Shown: positions 55,080-63,853, numbered from the stretch's first letter. The stretch: DNA of 64,000 nucleotides from Thermoanaerobaculia bacterium (GCA_022071945.1 JAJVIN010000002.1:1-64000), one strand, 5' to 3'. A program made the numbers and translations. The notes: generated from the letters alone by a model not told the origin.

Positions 55080-55844
55080 TCACTCGACGACGACCGTGAG
55101 CCCGCCAGGGGCTTCGAGAGTGTCGAATCGCCTCAGGAACTCACCGCGGCAGGGTCCCGAAACGCACAGACCCGAGCGGGAATCGAAGAGCGCGCCGTGG
55201 TTGAGGCAGGCGAGTCTGCCATGAGGGTCGAGCGGAATGTGCTCGCCGTGCGGGTTGAGCGGCAGCGGACGGTGGGGGCAGAGGTTCTCGAACGCGCGCC
55301 AGCCGTCAGGAGTTGCGATCAGGAACCCTCTGACCCTCCCGAGGTCCCGAGATTCAGCCTCGAATGTCAGGACTTCTGGCGTGCTTCCGTCATCCGGCAG
55401 GGGGACGAAGACCTCGACGGTCTCGGGCTCTTCCGTGTCGAGGAAACTGCCCCCGCCCTCCACTTCGAGGCGGCGAAGGATCTCGTGGTCCGCCGGAGGC
55501 ATGGGGAGGGTGCGGGCTTCGCCGGGGAGACACCAGCGGACCTCCTGACCCGCCGTGCCGGCGGGGGAGCCCATCATCGCCGTGACCTTCATGAAGAGGA
55601 GCACGAGAGTCATGCCGGGCTTCTCGTCGCAGGCGAATACGTAGGGCTCGGAGCCATCGACCGACACGCCCAGTTCCTCCAGCCACTCGCGCGACAGGGC
55701 GTGGGCCGGGCTCTCGTTTGCTTCCAGCTTTCCCCCGGGGAACTCCCAGAGGCCGCCATACGCGGCCGACACGTGCCTCTGGGCGAGAAGGACTCGCCCC
55801 TTGCGCACGAGGATCCCGGCGGCGACGAAGACAGTCTGTCTCAC
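55080..55844 (-). CDS. Nudix hydrolase-Rieske [2Fe-2S] fusion protein
   Basis: This 254-residue protein begins at a GTG (55844) overlapping the queG stop, behind AGGAAAG. The N-terminal Nudix domain (about 1-135) has a full Nudix box, GKLEANESPAHALSREWLEE then LGV, as in MutT-like enzymes; its catalytic Glu residues are present. The C-terminal domain (about 165-254) is a Rieske domain with Cys-x-His in NLCPHRPLPLN and Cys-x2-His in ACLNHGALFDSRSGLC, the four cluster ligands. I know of no characterised protein with this pairing. The upstream frame extends into queG and is rejected. Confidence 0.85.
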   Translation of the reverse strand: MRQTVFVAAGILVRKGRVLLAQRHVSAAYGGLWEFPGGKLEANESPAHALSREWLEELGVSVDGSEPYVFACDEKPGMTLVLLFMKVTAMMGSPAGTAGQEVRWCLPGEARTLPMPPADHEILRRLEVEGGGSFLDTEEPETVEVFVPLPDDGSTPEVLTFEAESRDLGRVRGFLIATPDGWRAFENLCPHRPLPLNPHGEHIPLDPHGRLACLNHGALFDSRSGLCVSGPCRGEFLRRFDTLEAPGGLTVVVE

Positions 55845-56833
55845 GACTTTCCTCGATTGGCGAGAACGGCCCGGGCATTGCGCGCAAGCCCCCGCCATCC
55901 GGCCCGCGTGAGGGCCGTGTGAGAGAAGCGGGCGTCGAACTCCTCCTCTGTGAGCGAGGCGATCTCCCCAGGGTCGAGCTGTGCCGCGGCCGTCTTCAGG
56001 GGCGGACCGTTCCACGGGCAGACGTCCTGGCAGATGTCGCAGCCAAAGAGGGTCTCGCCGATCGCGTCAGCCTCACCGGCTTCGAAGTCCGAGCGTTTCT
56101 CGATCGTCAGGTACGAGAGGCAAAGGCGGGCATCGAGGAGCCCGGGACCCTTGAACGCGGAGGTCGGGCAGCCGTCGAGGCAGGCGGTGCAGGAACCGCA
56201 CTCCGAGAAGGAGGTCTCTGCCGGCTCGGGGACCGTCGCGGAGGAAGGCCCGAGATCGACGTCCGTCAAGAGCTCACCCAGGACGGCGTGGGATCCGACC
56301 CCGGGGATGATGAGCATCCCGTTCTTGCCGATGAACCCCAGCCCGGCCCGCACCGCGACCTCGCGTTCGAGGAGCGGCGCCGTGTCGACGCAGACGCGGA
56401 AGTGCGTCCCTTCGGGGCAGGATTTGGCGAGCTCCGCGGCGATTCTGTGAAGGGCACGGCGGACGGTGACGTGATAGTCGTCCCCCCGGGCGTACCGGGC
56501 GACGTTTCCGGGGCCTCCTGGTGGGAGCAGAAGCGCCACCGCGAGGACCGACCGGGTGAAGGGCAGGATGTGCGAGAAGTCCTGCCGGGCGGCGGCGTCC
56601 CTGGCGAGCCAGTCCATCTCGCCCGCGTAGCCGGCGGCGACCCAGTTCCAGAAACGGTCCCACGTGAGCGGCTTGGGCGCGGAGAGGACCCCGGCGGCAC
56701 AGAAGCCGTGCCGCCCGGCGAGGGTGAGCGCGAGTTTTCCGAGCCCCGCGGGGTCCGAAGGCTCGGGGGGAGGCGGGAATCTCGGAGGCCGCTTTCTCGG
56801 GAGCGGCGGGGGCGATGCGGGCGCGGTCTTCAT
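55841..56833 (-). CDS. queG: Epoxyqueuosine reductase
   Basis: QueG reduces epoxyqueuosine in tRNA to queuosine using cobalamin and two [4Fe-4S] clusters. The ATG at 56833 follows AGGA at six bases; 330 residues. A Pro-rich N-terminal extension (residues 1-30) is unusual. Core motifs: the cobalamin-binding region (CVDTAPLLEREVAVRAGLGFIGKNG), then CGSCTACLDGCPTSAF and CDICQDVCPWN with the eight Cys. It is the first gene of the queG-Nudix/Rieske-ferredoxin-trmB operon and diverges from the AI-2E gene. Confidence 0.95.
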   Translation of the reverse strand: MKTAPASPPPLPRKRPPRFPPPPEPSDPAGLGKLALTLAGRHGFCAAGVLSAPKPLTWDRFWNWVAAGYAGEMDWLARDAAARQDFSHILPFTRSVLAVALLLPPGGPGNVARYARGDDYHVTVRRALHRIAAELAKSCPEGTHFRVCVDTAPLLEREVAVRAGLGFIGKNGMLIIPGVGSHAVLGELLTDVDLGPSSATVPEPAETSFSECGSCTACLDGCPTSAFKGPGLLDARLCLSYLTIEKRSDFEAGEADAIGETLFGCDICQDVCPWNGPPLKTAAAQLDPGEIASLTEEEFDARFSHTALTRAGWRGLARNARAVLANRGKS

Positions 56834-56868
56834 CCGGCGTCCTATGATCCCAGAACCGGAGCAGAACG

Positions 56869-57963
56869 ATGACGAGTCCACCAGCTTCCCGCTTCTACCA
56901 GATCTTCAGCTTCGTGGTTCTCGCCCTGGCGATGGGTTTCTTCGCCTTTCGAATCCTCGAGCCGTTTTTTGCGGCGATCGCCTGGACGATCGTTCTCGGC
57001 GCCGGCTTCTATACGCCCTGGAAGTGGCTGAGCTCGAAGATGCCGAAGAGCCCGAATGGCGCGGCCACGTTGATGTCCCTGGGAGTTGCCCTGGTGTTCC
57101 TGCTCCCCGCCACCGTCCTTGCCATCGTCCTGATCAACCAGGCAGCGGATGCGATCGGACTTCTGGGAAACGAGCTTTCGAAGAGGAACGTCCGGTCCGT
57201 CGACGACTTCATTCACATCCCCCCGGTGACCCGCGTGCTCGACCTCATCCACGAGAAGACGGGCATGACGGCCGCGGACCTGCAGGCCAAGGGAGTCGAG
57301 GCGCTTGGCAGGATCTCGTCTTCGCTGGCCCAGATGAGCGGAGGGTTCCTGAAGGGGATCCTCGACGCGATGATGACGTTCGCGCTGACGATCTTCCTGC
57401 TCTTCTTCTTCTTCCGGGACGGGGATGCGTGGGGAGCGGCCGCGTTTGGCGCGCTGCCCATTCACGACAAGTCGAGAAAGAAGCTGATGGTCGGGTTGCG
57501 GTCGATGCTGCAAGGGATCTTCCGGGGTTCGCTCTTGTGTTCGCTCGTGCAGGGGATCACGGGCGGAATCGGGTGGGCTCTCGCCGGGCTCCCGTCGGCG
57601 GCGGTGGCCGGTGCCGCGATGGCGCTGTTCTCGCTCTTGCCCCTTGGCGGAACGGCCCTGATCTGGGGCCCCGGAGCGATCTGGCTGTGGATTGCGGGGC
57701 ACAAGGGCGCCGCGATCTTCCTGGTCGTCTGGGGTGTCGTGGTCGTTTCGTTCCTGGCCGACAACGTCCTGCGGCCCCTCCTGATCGGAGGAGGGGCGGA
57801 GCTTCACACCCTCGTGGTCTTTCTGGGAGTCTTCGGCGGGATCGGGGCGTTTGGTCTTCTCGGGATCTTCTTCGGCCCCATCATCCTCGCCCTGGTGACG
57901 ACGATGCTCGACATCCTGCGCGAGGAAGCCCGGCTCGTGTCCCCTGCGGAGCCAGACGCGTAG
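56869..57963 (+). CDS. AI-2E family membrane permease
   Basis: This 364-residue protein has about eight membrane segments (FSFVVLALAMGFFAFRI, AATLMSLGVALVFLLPATVLAIVL and the C-terminal half with GGIGWALAGLPSAAVAGAAMALFSLL). The family is named for E. coli TqsA, which exports autoinducer-2, but most members are uncharacterised. It starts 35 bp from the divergent queG. A TATGAT box lies 20 bp before the ATG. Confidence 0.9.
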   Translation: MTSPPASRFYQIFSFVVLALAMGFFAFRILEPFFAAIAWTIVLGAGFYTPWKWLSSKMPKSPNGAATLMSLGVALVFLLPATVLAIVLINQAADAIGLLGNELSKRNVRSVDDFIHIPPVTRVLDLIHEKTGMTAADLQAKGVEALGRISSSLAQMSGGFLKGILDAMMTFALTIFLLFFFFRDGDAWGAAAFGALPIHDKSRKKLMVGLRSMLQGIFRGSLLCSLVQGITGGIGWALAGLPSAAVAGAAMALFSLLPLGGTALIWGPGAIWLWIAGHKGAAIFLVVWGVVVVSFLADNVLRPLLIGGGAELHTLVVFLGVFGGIGAFGLLGIFFGPIILALVTTMLDILREEARLVSPAEPDA

Positions 57964-57972
57964 CCCGGGCCG

Positions 57973-59154
57973 TCACGGGATCCAGTCGGCCAGAAAGACG
58001 TTCGTCTCACCCGGCTTGGCGTTGTGCCGGTTGGAGCAGAAGACCAGTTTTCTTCCGTCAGGCGAGAACATCGGGAATCCGTCGAAGGTCGGGTTGTAGG
58101 TCAGCCGTTCGAGGTCCGTTCCATCGGAGCGGACCGACCAGAGGTCGAAATTTCGGCCCTTGGGATCGGCGAGGTTGGAGCAGAAGATGATCGTGTCGTG
58201 GCCCCCCCTGAAGAAGTAGGGGGCGAAGCTCGCGACGCCATTGTTCGTCACCTGGCGATCCTCGGTTCCGTCGGAGCGCATGACGCGTATTTCGAGGCGG
58301 GACGGCCGGATCAGGGCTTTGGCCAGGAGGGACTTGAAGTCGACGATGGCGGCCTCGGTTACGGGCCGCGAGGCCCTGTAGACGATCCAGTTGCCGTCGT
58401 CGGAGAAGAACGCTCCGCCATCGTAGCCGGCCGAGGTCGTGAGCCGCTTGACGTTGCGGCCGTCGGCATCCATCGAGTAGAGATCGAGATCGCCGTCCCG
58501 AACGGACGTGAAGACGATCTTCTTGCCGTCCACGGATATCGTCGCCTCGGCGTCGTACCCGGGGGAGTTCGTCAGGCGCTTCAGGCCTGATCCGTCGGCC
58601 TGGGCCGTGAAGATCTCGTAGTCGGAGTAGAGGGCCCAGACGTATCCCTGTGACATGTCGGCCTCGGGGGGGCAGGACTCGGATCCCAGGTGCGTCGAGG
58701 AATAGAGGATCCGGCCGTCCGGGAAGAGGTACGAGCAGGTCGTGCGGCCCTTTCCGGTGGAGACGAGCCTGGCCACGGGCTCCGGTCGGTCCAGATCTTC
58801 CAGGATGAAGATCTGGTCGCAAGAGTAGGGCGGCCGCTTGGACTGGAGAATGAGCTTCTTGCCGTCCGCCGAGAAGTACGCCTCGGCGTTCTCGCCGCCG
58901 AATGTGAGCTGACGGACGTTTGCGAGGTGCTGCTCTCCCGGATAGGTCAGGGGCGACAGGACGCCCTCGTACGGGTTGCCGGGACGCGCCGGCGGCGCAG
59001 TCGGCGTGGCCGCGGCGGTGGGCGCGGGCGGCTTCGGAGGCGGGGCGACGGGGGCGGCCGGCTTTCCGCACGAAAGGAGCGAGAGGCAGAGCCCGATGCC
59101 GGCACTTCCTGTGCGAAGGGTGAGACGAAAGAGGGGTCTCTCGGATCTCTCCAT
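57973..59154 (-). CDS. TolB-like beta-propeller lipoprotein
   Basis: This 393-residue protein starts at ATG 59154 and has a lipobox LSLLSCG (Cys about residue 29). A Pro/Ala-rich spacer (about 30-60) follows, then a six- or seven-bladed propeller of WD40-like PD40 repeats (ADGKKLILQSKR, VDGKKIVFTSVRDGDLDLYSMDADG, DDGNWIVYRASRP, PDGRKLVFCSNR). It probably sits in the outer membrane or periplasm and binds proteins. A TACACT box lies 12 bp before the start. Confidence 0.88.
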   Translation of the reverse strand: MERSERPLFRLTLRTGSAGIGLCLSLLSCGKPAAPVAPPPKPPAPTAAATPTAPPARPGNPYEGVLSPLTYPGEQHLANVRQLTFGGENAEAYFSADGKKLILQSKRPPYSCDQIFILEDLDRPEPVARLVSTGKGRTTCSYLFPDGRILYSSTHLGSESCPPEADMSQGYVWALYSDYEIFTAQADGSGLKRLTNSPGYDAEATISVDGKKIVFTSVRDGDLDLYSMDADGRNVKRLTTSAGYDGGAFFSDDGNWIVYRASRPVTEAAIVDFKSLLAKALIRPSRLEIRVMRSDGTEDRQVTNNGVASFAPYFFRGGHDTIIFCSNLADPKGRNFDLWSVRSDGTDLERLTYNPTFDGFPMFSPDGRKLVFCSNRHNAKPGETNVFLADWIP

Positions 59155-59211
59155 GTGGTGCGGGGGAGTGTAGCAACCAGGTGGTAAAACTCTCGGGCGC
59201 GGTACTGATCG

Positions 59212-61104
59212 ATGAAACTCCATGACAGCCCGTCACGCTCTCGCGCGAGCCTCGTGGAAGAGGTGGCTCGCCAACTTCTCTTTGATCTCGAAGCCCTTCA
59301 GACCCCGCTTCCAGGCGGGGGCCTCCAGCAGGCGTCCTCATCTGCTTCCAGCCCCGGCCAAGGACAGGGGGTCGAGCCGTTCTCCCTCGACGGGCCACGG
59401 ACCGTCCTGGAGGGTGGAGCCCGGTATGTCGCGCCTTTCCTGCCGGCTGATGCTCGGTTCAGGGCGGCGAAATCACTGATCCTGAGGTCCCTGCGGATCA
59501 TCACGAGGGATCAGTCGGTCTTCAACTCCGCCGTCACCGAGGCGCTCCGGATCGCCCTGAAGGAGATCGAGGACGGGGTCCGGAGGAGCCGGGAGCGCGA
59601 GGCCGCCGATGCAGGTTCGCTCTCAGAGAAATTGCGCTCCCTCGAGGGGCTCGGAAGCGAGAGCAAGACCAGGATCGATGAGCTCGCTTCCTCGGTTTCG
59701 GGACGGGGAGCCGAGGTGGACAGGCTCCTGGCGGAACTGGCATCCGGCCTCGAGAGGGCCAACGCAGCCATCACGTCTGAAGCCCGAAACCGCGAGAAGA
59801 CCGCGGAAGGCCTCGAGCGTCAGCTTCAGGAGCTCGAGGAGAGAAGAGGGCGATTCGTCAGAGAGCTCCAGGCGGCCCTGGGCCGAATCGAGAACGAGCT
59901 CGAGAACGAGGGCCGGGCCCGCAACGCCCTGGCGAAGGACTACGAGCAGCGGATCGCGCACCAGGACCTCCTGCGAAATACCCTGGCCACGGAGCTTGCC
60001 GGGGCTCTGGAGCGCGAAGCGAGATCACGGGAGATGGTCGCGACCGAGATGGAACGCCGTCTCGAACACCAGGAGAGGATGCGCTCCGCGCTGGCCGCCG
60101 AGATCCAGGGGGTGATGAAGGGCGAGGAAAAGGCGCGGGAGCTCGTCGGGCTGGAGCTCTCGCGTGCTCTGGCCAGGCTCGACAGGCTCGAGCGAGAGAG
60201 CGATCGCCACGAGGACGTCACCAAGGCCCTGCGGGTCGAGGGCGACGAGGCGTCCCGGAGGTTCGGGCTTCTGTCGAAGCGGGTCGAAGAGCTCGCCGAG
60301 GAGGCCCGGCTGTCGCGGCTCGAGTGGACGGCCCTGAGGTCGAGTCTGAGGGGTCTGACGGGGGGGGAGGCCCAACCTGGGGAGCGGGTCAGTGTGCCTC
60401 CACCGCAGGCTCCGTCAGCTTCACCGGCTCCTCTCGCGCCCGCGTCGTCGCCCCTCGATGCCGGAATCTATGCGGGTTTCGAGGAACGCTTCAGGGGCCG
60501 GGAGGATGTCATCCGGGAGCGTCAGATGCGCGATGCCCGGCTGTTCGTCGGGGCTCCGGGCCTCGTCGCCGACCTGGGATGCGGAAGGGGAGAGTTCCTG
60601 GAAGCGCTCCGTCAGCTCGGTGTGGCTGGCGAGGGCTGTGATATCAACGCCGTGGCGGTGGCGCGCGCGAGGCAAAAGAACCTCGCCGTCGCCGAGGAGG
60701 ATCTCTTCGCGTGGCTCGTCAGACAGCCGGATGAGTCGCTTGGGGGCATCACAGCCTTCCAAGTGGTCGAACACCTGGCTTCCGCGGATCTGCTCCGGCT
60801 CGTGGAACTCGCCTCGATGAAGCTCGCGCGAGGAGGCCGGATCCTCCTCGAGACCGTCAATCCCGAGTCCGTCTTCGCCATGAAGTGGTTCTGGATGGAC
60901 CTGACACACGTCCGGCCCGTTCCGGGCGGGAGCCTGGCTCAGCTCCTTTCGGCGAGCGGATTCCGGAACGTGAGGCTCGACTACCGTTCCCCGGTCCCGG
61001 CCGATGCCGCCCCGCCCGCGGAGGTCTTCCAGGATCCGAGACTTTCCAAGATGGCCGAGCTGCTCTTCGCGGCGCAGGACGTGGCCGCGATCGGAGAGAA
61101 GTGA
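59212..61104 (+). CDS. Coiled-coil methyltransferase of a glycan locus
   Basis: This 630-residue protein has three parts. A short N-terminal region (1-110) of unknown type is followed by a long coiled coil (about 117-377), which contains near-repeats of about 36 residues (EARSREMVATEMERRLEHQE and its neighbours). A Pro/Ala-rich linker (about 385-420) leads to a class I SAM methyltransferase (about 440-590) with LVADLGCGRGEFL and FQVVEHLAS. It begins a plus-strand run with two glycosyltransferases, starting three bases before the first. It may methylate a glycan and control chain length through the coiled coil, as WbdD does, but that is inferred. Confidence 0.82.
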   Translation: MKLHDSPSRSRASLVEEVARQLLFDLEALQTPLPGGGLQQASSSASSPGQGQGVEPFSLDGPRTVLEGGARYVAPFLPADARFRAAKSLILRSLRIITRDQSVFNSAVTEALRIALKEIEDGVRRSREREAADAGSLSEKLRSLEGLGSESKTRIDELASSVSGRGAEVDRLLAELASGLERANAAITSEARNREKTAEGLERQLQELEERRGRFVRELQAALGRIENELENEGRARNALAKDYEQRIAHQDLLRNTLATELAGALEREARSREMVATEMERRLEHQERMRSALAAEIQGVMKGEEKARELVGLELSRALARLDRLERESDRHEDVTKALRVEGDEASRRFGLLSKRVEELAEEARLSRLEWTALRSSLRGLTGGEAQPGERVSVPPPQAPSASPAPLAPASSPLDAGIYAGFEERFRGREDVIRERQMRDARLFVGAPGLVADLGCGRGEFLEALRQLGVAGEGCDINAVAVARARQKNLAVAEEDLFAWLVRQPDESLGGITAFQVVEHLASADLLRLVELASMKLARGGRILLETVNPESVFAMKWFWMDLTHVRPVPGGSLAQLLSASGFRNVRLDYRSPVPADAAPPAEVFQDPRLSKMAELLFAAQDVAAIGEK

Positions 61105-61106
61105 GC

Positions 61107-62144
61107 ATGGCCAGGATCGCCGTTTGCACCGCGCAGGTTCCCTTCGTCTCCGGAGGAGCGGAGCGCCACGCGGCTGGCCTCGTTCGCGAGCTCGGCAAGG
61201 CCGGACACGAGGTCGAGCTCGTCCAGCTGCCCTGGAAGTGGTACCCGCGCCGCCAGATCCTCCTGTCCGCCATGTCGTGGCGGCTCCTGGATCTGTCGGA
61301 AAGCGATGGGAAGTCCATCGACCTCGTCATCCCGATGAAGTTCCCGTCTTACGTGGTCTCGCACCCCAACAAGGTGGTCTGGTTGATCCACCAGTTCAGG
61401 CAGGCGTACGACCGCTTCGGAACCGCCGGGAGCGACTTCGATGCCGGGCCCGAGGACACTCGCTGGCGGGAGCTGATCGCCGCGACCGACGAGACCGCCC
61501 TGTCGGAAGCCCGGAAGATCTTCACGAATGCGGAAAACACGGCTCAGCGGCTGGCCCGGTGGAACGGCATCAAGGCGGAAGCGCTCTACCACCCGCCGCC
61601 CCTGGCGGGCCGCTACCGGTTCGAGGGCCTCGAGCCGTTCGCCCTCATCGCCGGGCGGCTCGATCCATGGAAACGGGTCGACCTGGCGATCGAGGCCGCC
61701 GCGGCCGGAGGGTGGAAGCTCGTGGTGGCGGGCCGGGGACCCGACCTCGAGAGGCTTTCAGGAGTGGCGTCCCGCACGGGCGCGAGCGTCGACTTCCTCG
61801 GCGGCGTCAGCGACGAGGACCTCATCTCGCTGTATGCGAGAGCAGGCGTGGTCGTCTTCCCCCCCGCCGACGAAGACTACGGCTACATCGCGCTCGAGGC
61901 CTTTCTCTCGAGGAAGCCCGTGGTGACCTGCACCGACTCGGGAGGGCCGCTGGAGTTCGTCTCGGAGGGTGAGACGGGCCGGGTGGTCGCGCCGGAAGCG
62001 GCCCAGATAGCCTCTGCGGTGAAGGAGCTTCTCGGCGACTCGAAAGCGTCCGCCCGGATGGGGGAGACCGGGTACGACCGGGTTCGCGACATCACCTGGG
62101 AGAACGTGGTCACGAAGCTGCTCGCTGCGGGTGGGATCGACTGA
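61107..62144 (+). CDS. Glycosyltransferase family 4
   Basis: This is a GT4 enzyme of 345 residues from the ATG at 61107. It starts IAVCTAQVPFVSGGAERHAAGLVREL. The donor domain has PFALIAGRLDPWKRVDLAIEAA, VDFLGGVSDEDLISLYARA and DEDYGYIALEAFLSRKPVVTC with the EX7E pattern. It overlaps the next gene by one base (TGATG). Confidence 0.9.
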   Translation: MARIAVCTAQVPFVSGGAERHAAGLVRELGKAGHEVELVQLPWKWYPRRQILLSAMSWRLLDLSESDGKSIDLVIPMKFPSYVVSHPNKVVWLIHQFRQAYDRFGTAGSDFDAGPEDTRWRELIAATDETALSEARKIFTNAENTAQRLARWNGIKAEALYHPPPLAGRYRFEGLEPFALIAGRLDPWKRVDLAIEAAAAGGWKLVVAGRGPDLERLSGVASRTGASVDFLGGVSDEDLISLYARAGVVVFPPADEDYGYIALEAFLSRKPVVTCTDSGGPLEFVSEGETGRVVAPEAAQIASAVKELLGDSKASARMGETGYDRVRDITWENVVTKLLAAGGID

Positions 62145-63511
62145 TGGCGCTTCTGGATGTCGGGATGATCAGTCCCTGGCCCCCGGCGCCATCGGGCATC
62201 GCCGATTACAGCCAGGAGCTTCTCGAATACCTCGGATCTCTGGCGAAGGTCACGGCTTACCCGCCCGAGAAGGCCGGGACGGCGCTTGGGGCCGGTCACC
62301 AGGTGCTGTTGTTCCAGATCGGCAACGACCCGCTCCACGCCCCCTCGCTCGAGGCGCTGAGACGGCGTCCCGCGGGCCTTCCGGCGGTCGTCGTCCTGCA
62401 CGATTTCGTCCTCCATCACCTCTTCGCGGCGGCCTACCTCGACCGCGGGCGTGAAAAGGACTACGCCGCCGAGCTCGCCAGGGCCCACGGAGAGCGCGGC
62501 CGGGTCTTTGGCGAGGGGGTCCTTCGGGGGGAGAGGATTCCCGTCTGGGATCTGGAGCCCTGGAGGTTCCCGCTCTCGGCCGGCGTGATCTCGGACGCGA
62601 CTTCCGTGATCGTCCATTCCCGGCTCGTGAGGGGAGCCGTGATGAGGGAGAGGCCCGGCACTCGCGTGGTCGAGATCCCGCACCACGTCATTCCCGTGGA
62701 AAAGACGCCCAAGGCCGAGGCACGGCAGATTCTGGGAATCCCGCTCGACAGACCGGTGGGCGTGACCCTGGGTGTCGTTACGCCGGCGAAGCGGGTGGGA
62801 AAGATTCTCGAGGCCCTTTCAGTCCTGAGCCCAGGGGAACGTCCCTTTCTCTTCGTCGGGGGAGCGATCGGATCCGACGATCCCCTTCACGAAAAGACGC
62901 GTGCCCTCGGTCTCTCTCGCGACGTGGCTTTCGGAGGCTTCCTCTCGGAGGAGAACTTCTTCCGGGCGGCCTCGGCGGCTGATTTTGCGATCAACCTTCG
63001 GTTTCCGACGATGGGGGAGACTTCCGGAGCGATCTGCAGGCTGGCCGGTTTCGGGCTTCCGATGATCGTGAGCGACGTCGGCTGGTTTCGGGAGCTCCCG
63101 GACTCGTTCTGCCTCAAGGCGCCCGTGGGGAACGGCGAGATCGAGACCCTGACCGAGGCTCTGCGCAACCTGTCGGCACAGGGGCCGGCGAGGTTCGAAC
63201 GGGCGGCCCTGGCCTTCGAGTGGGCAGAGGCCAGGCACCCGTCGAAGACGGCGCGCCTCTATCTCGAAACACTCGAGGAAGCCGTCACCGGCTGGGCCGC
63301 GCCGAGGGTCCTGCCGCCGGCCCTGGCCTGGGCGCTCTCGGACCTCGGCATTGGCAAGGCGAAGGCGCGCTCGCTTTCGGGGTCCCGTCAGCCCGATTCG
63401 GAAGTGCTCGCCTCTGTCGGGTTGGCGGCCGCCGAACTCTGGCCGGCCGGTCTCTTCTCGGGGGCGAAGCCTCCCACAGCCGCTCGATCGAAGAAGCCGC
63501 GGAGCTCCTGA
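62144..63511 (+). CDS. Glycosyltransferase (GT4-like)
   Basis: This 455-residue protein has a GT-B layout: ISPWPPAPSGIADYSQELL, VVVLHDFVLHHLF and GVTLGVVTPAKRVGKILEALSVLSP. The donor-side helix is more divergent (FPTMGETSGAICRLAGFGLPMIVSDVG). About 60 residues of poorly conserved C-terminal sequence follow from about residue 395. The last 124 bp overlap the DUF309 gene on the other strand. The donor is not known. Confidence 0.85.
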   Translation: MALLDVGMISPWPPAPSGIADYSQELLEYLGSLAKVTAYPPEKAGTALGAGHQVLLFQIGNDPLHAPSLEALRRRPAGLPAVVVLHDFVLHHLFAAAYLDRGREKDYAAELARAHGERGRVFGEGVLRGERIPVWDLEPWRFPLSAGVISDATSVIVHSRLVRGAVMRERPGTRVVEIPHHVIPVEKTPKAEARQILGIPLDRPVGVTLGVVTPAKRVGKILEALSVLSPGERPFLFVGGAIGSDDPLHEKTRALGLSRDVAFGGFLSEENFFRAASAADFAINLRFPTMGETSGAICRLAGFGLPMIVSDVGWFRELPDSFCLKAPVGNGEIETLTEALRNLSAQGPARFERAALAFEWAEARHPSKTARLYLETLEEAVTGWAAPRVLPPALAWALSDLGIGKAKARSLSGSRQPDSEVLASVGLAAAELWPAGLFSGAKPPTAARSKKPRSS

Positions 63512-63846
63512 GCGAGAGACTCGCCGGGTTCGTCCTCGCAGGCAGTGAGGACGGCGAGAAGACCGGACAGATCGAACTCGGAGCGTCGCTCGACGACTGA
63601 GGCGAGCTTGGTTCGCGCGAGAACGAGAAGCCGCGCGGCTGGGGCCCGCCGGCCTTTTTCGAAGTGAACGCAGGCAGCCGCGAACTGGATGAGCCCCTGC
63701 AGGAAGAGGCGCTCTTGGCCCGCCGCTGCGAGCCAGAGCCGCTCCCACTCCTCATGTGCCTCGAAGAACCGCCCCGCGGCGAAGTCCACGAGGCCTCTTC
63801 GAAAGGCCAGTTCCCGGGTCGGAAGGAGAGGTGGGGAAAGGGGCAA
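63388..63846 (-). CDS. DUF309 protein
   Basis: A DUF309 domain is clear in AFRRGLVDFAAGRFFEAHEEWERLW and FLQGLIQFAAACVHFEKG. The function of the family is unknown, although the conserved His, Glu and Trp suggest a binding site. The start is uncertain; a TTG at 63846 is used (152 residues), and internal starts are possible. Its 3' 124 bp lie over the end of the glycosyltransferase. It starts eight bases after the thioredoxin stop on the same strand. Confidence 0.75.
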   Translation of the reverse strand: MPLSPPLLPTRELAFRRGLVDFAAGRFFEAHEEWERLWLAAAGQERLFLQGLIQFAAACVHFEKGRRAPAARLLVLARTKLASVVERRSEFDLSGLLAVLTACEDEPGESLAQELRGFFDRAAVGGFAPEKRPAGQSSAAANPTEASTSESG

Positions 63847-63853
63847 GGGCCTA

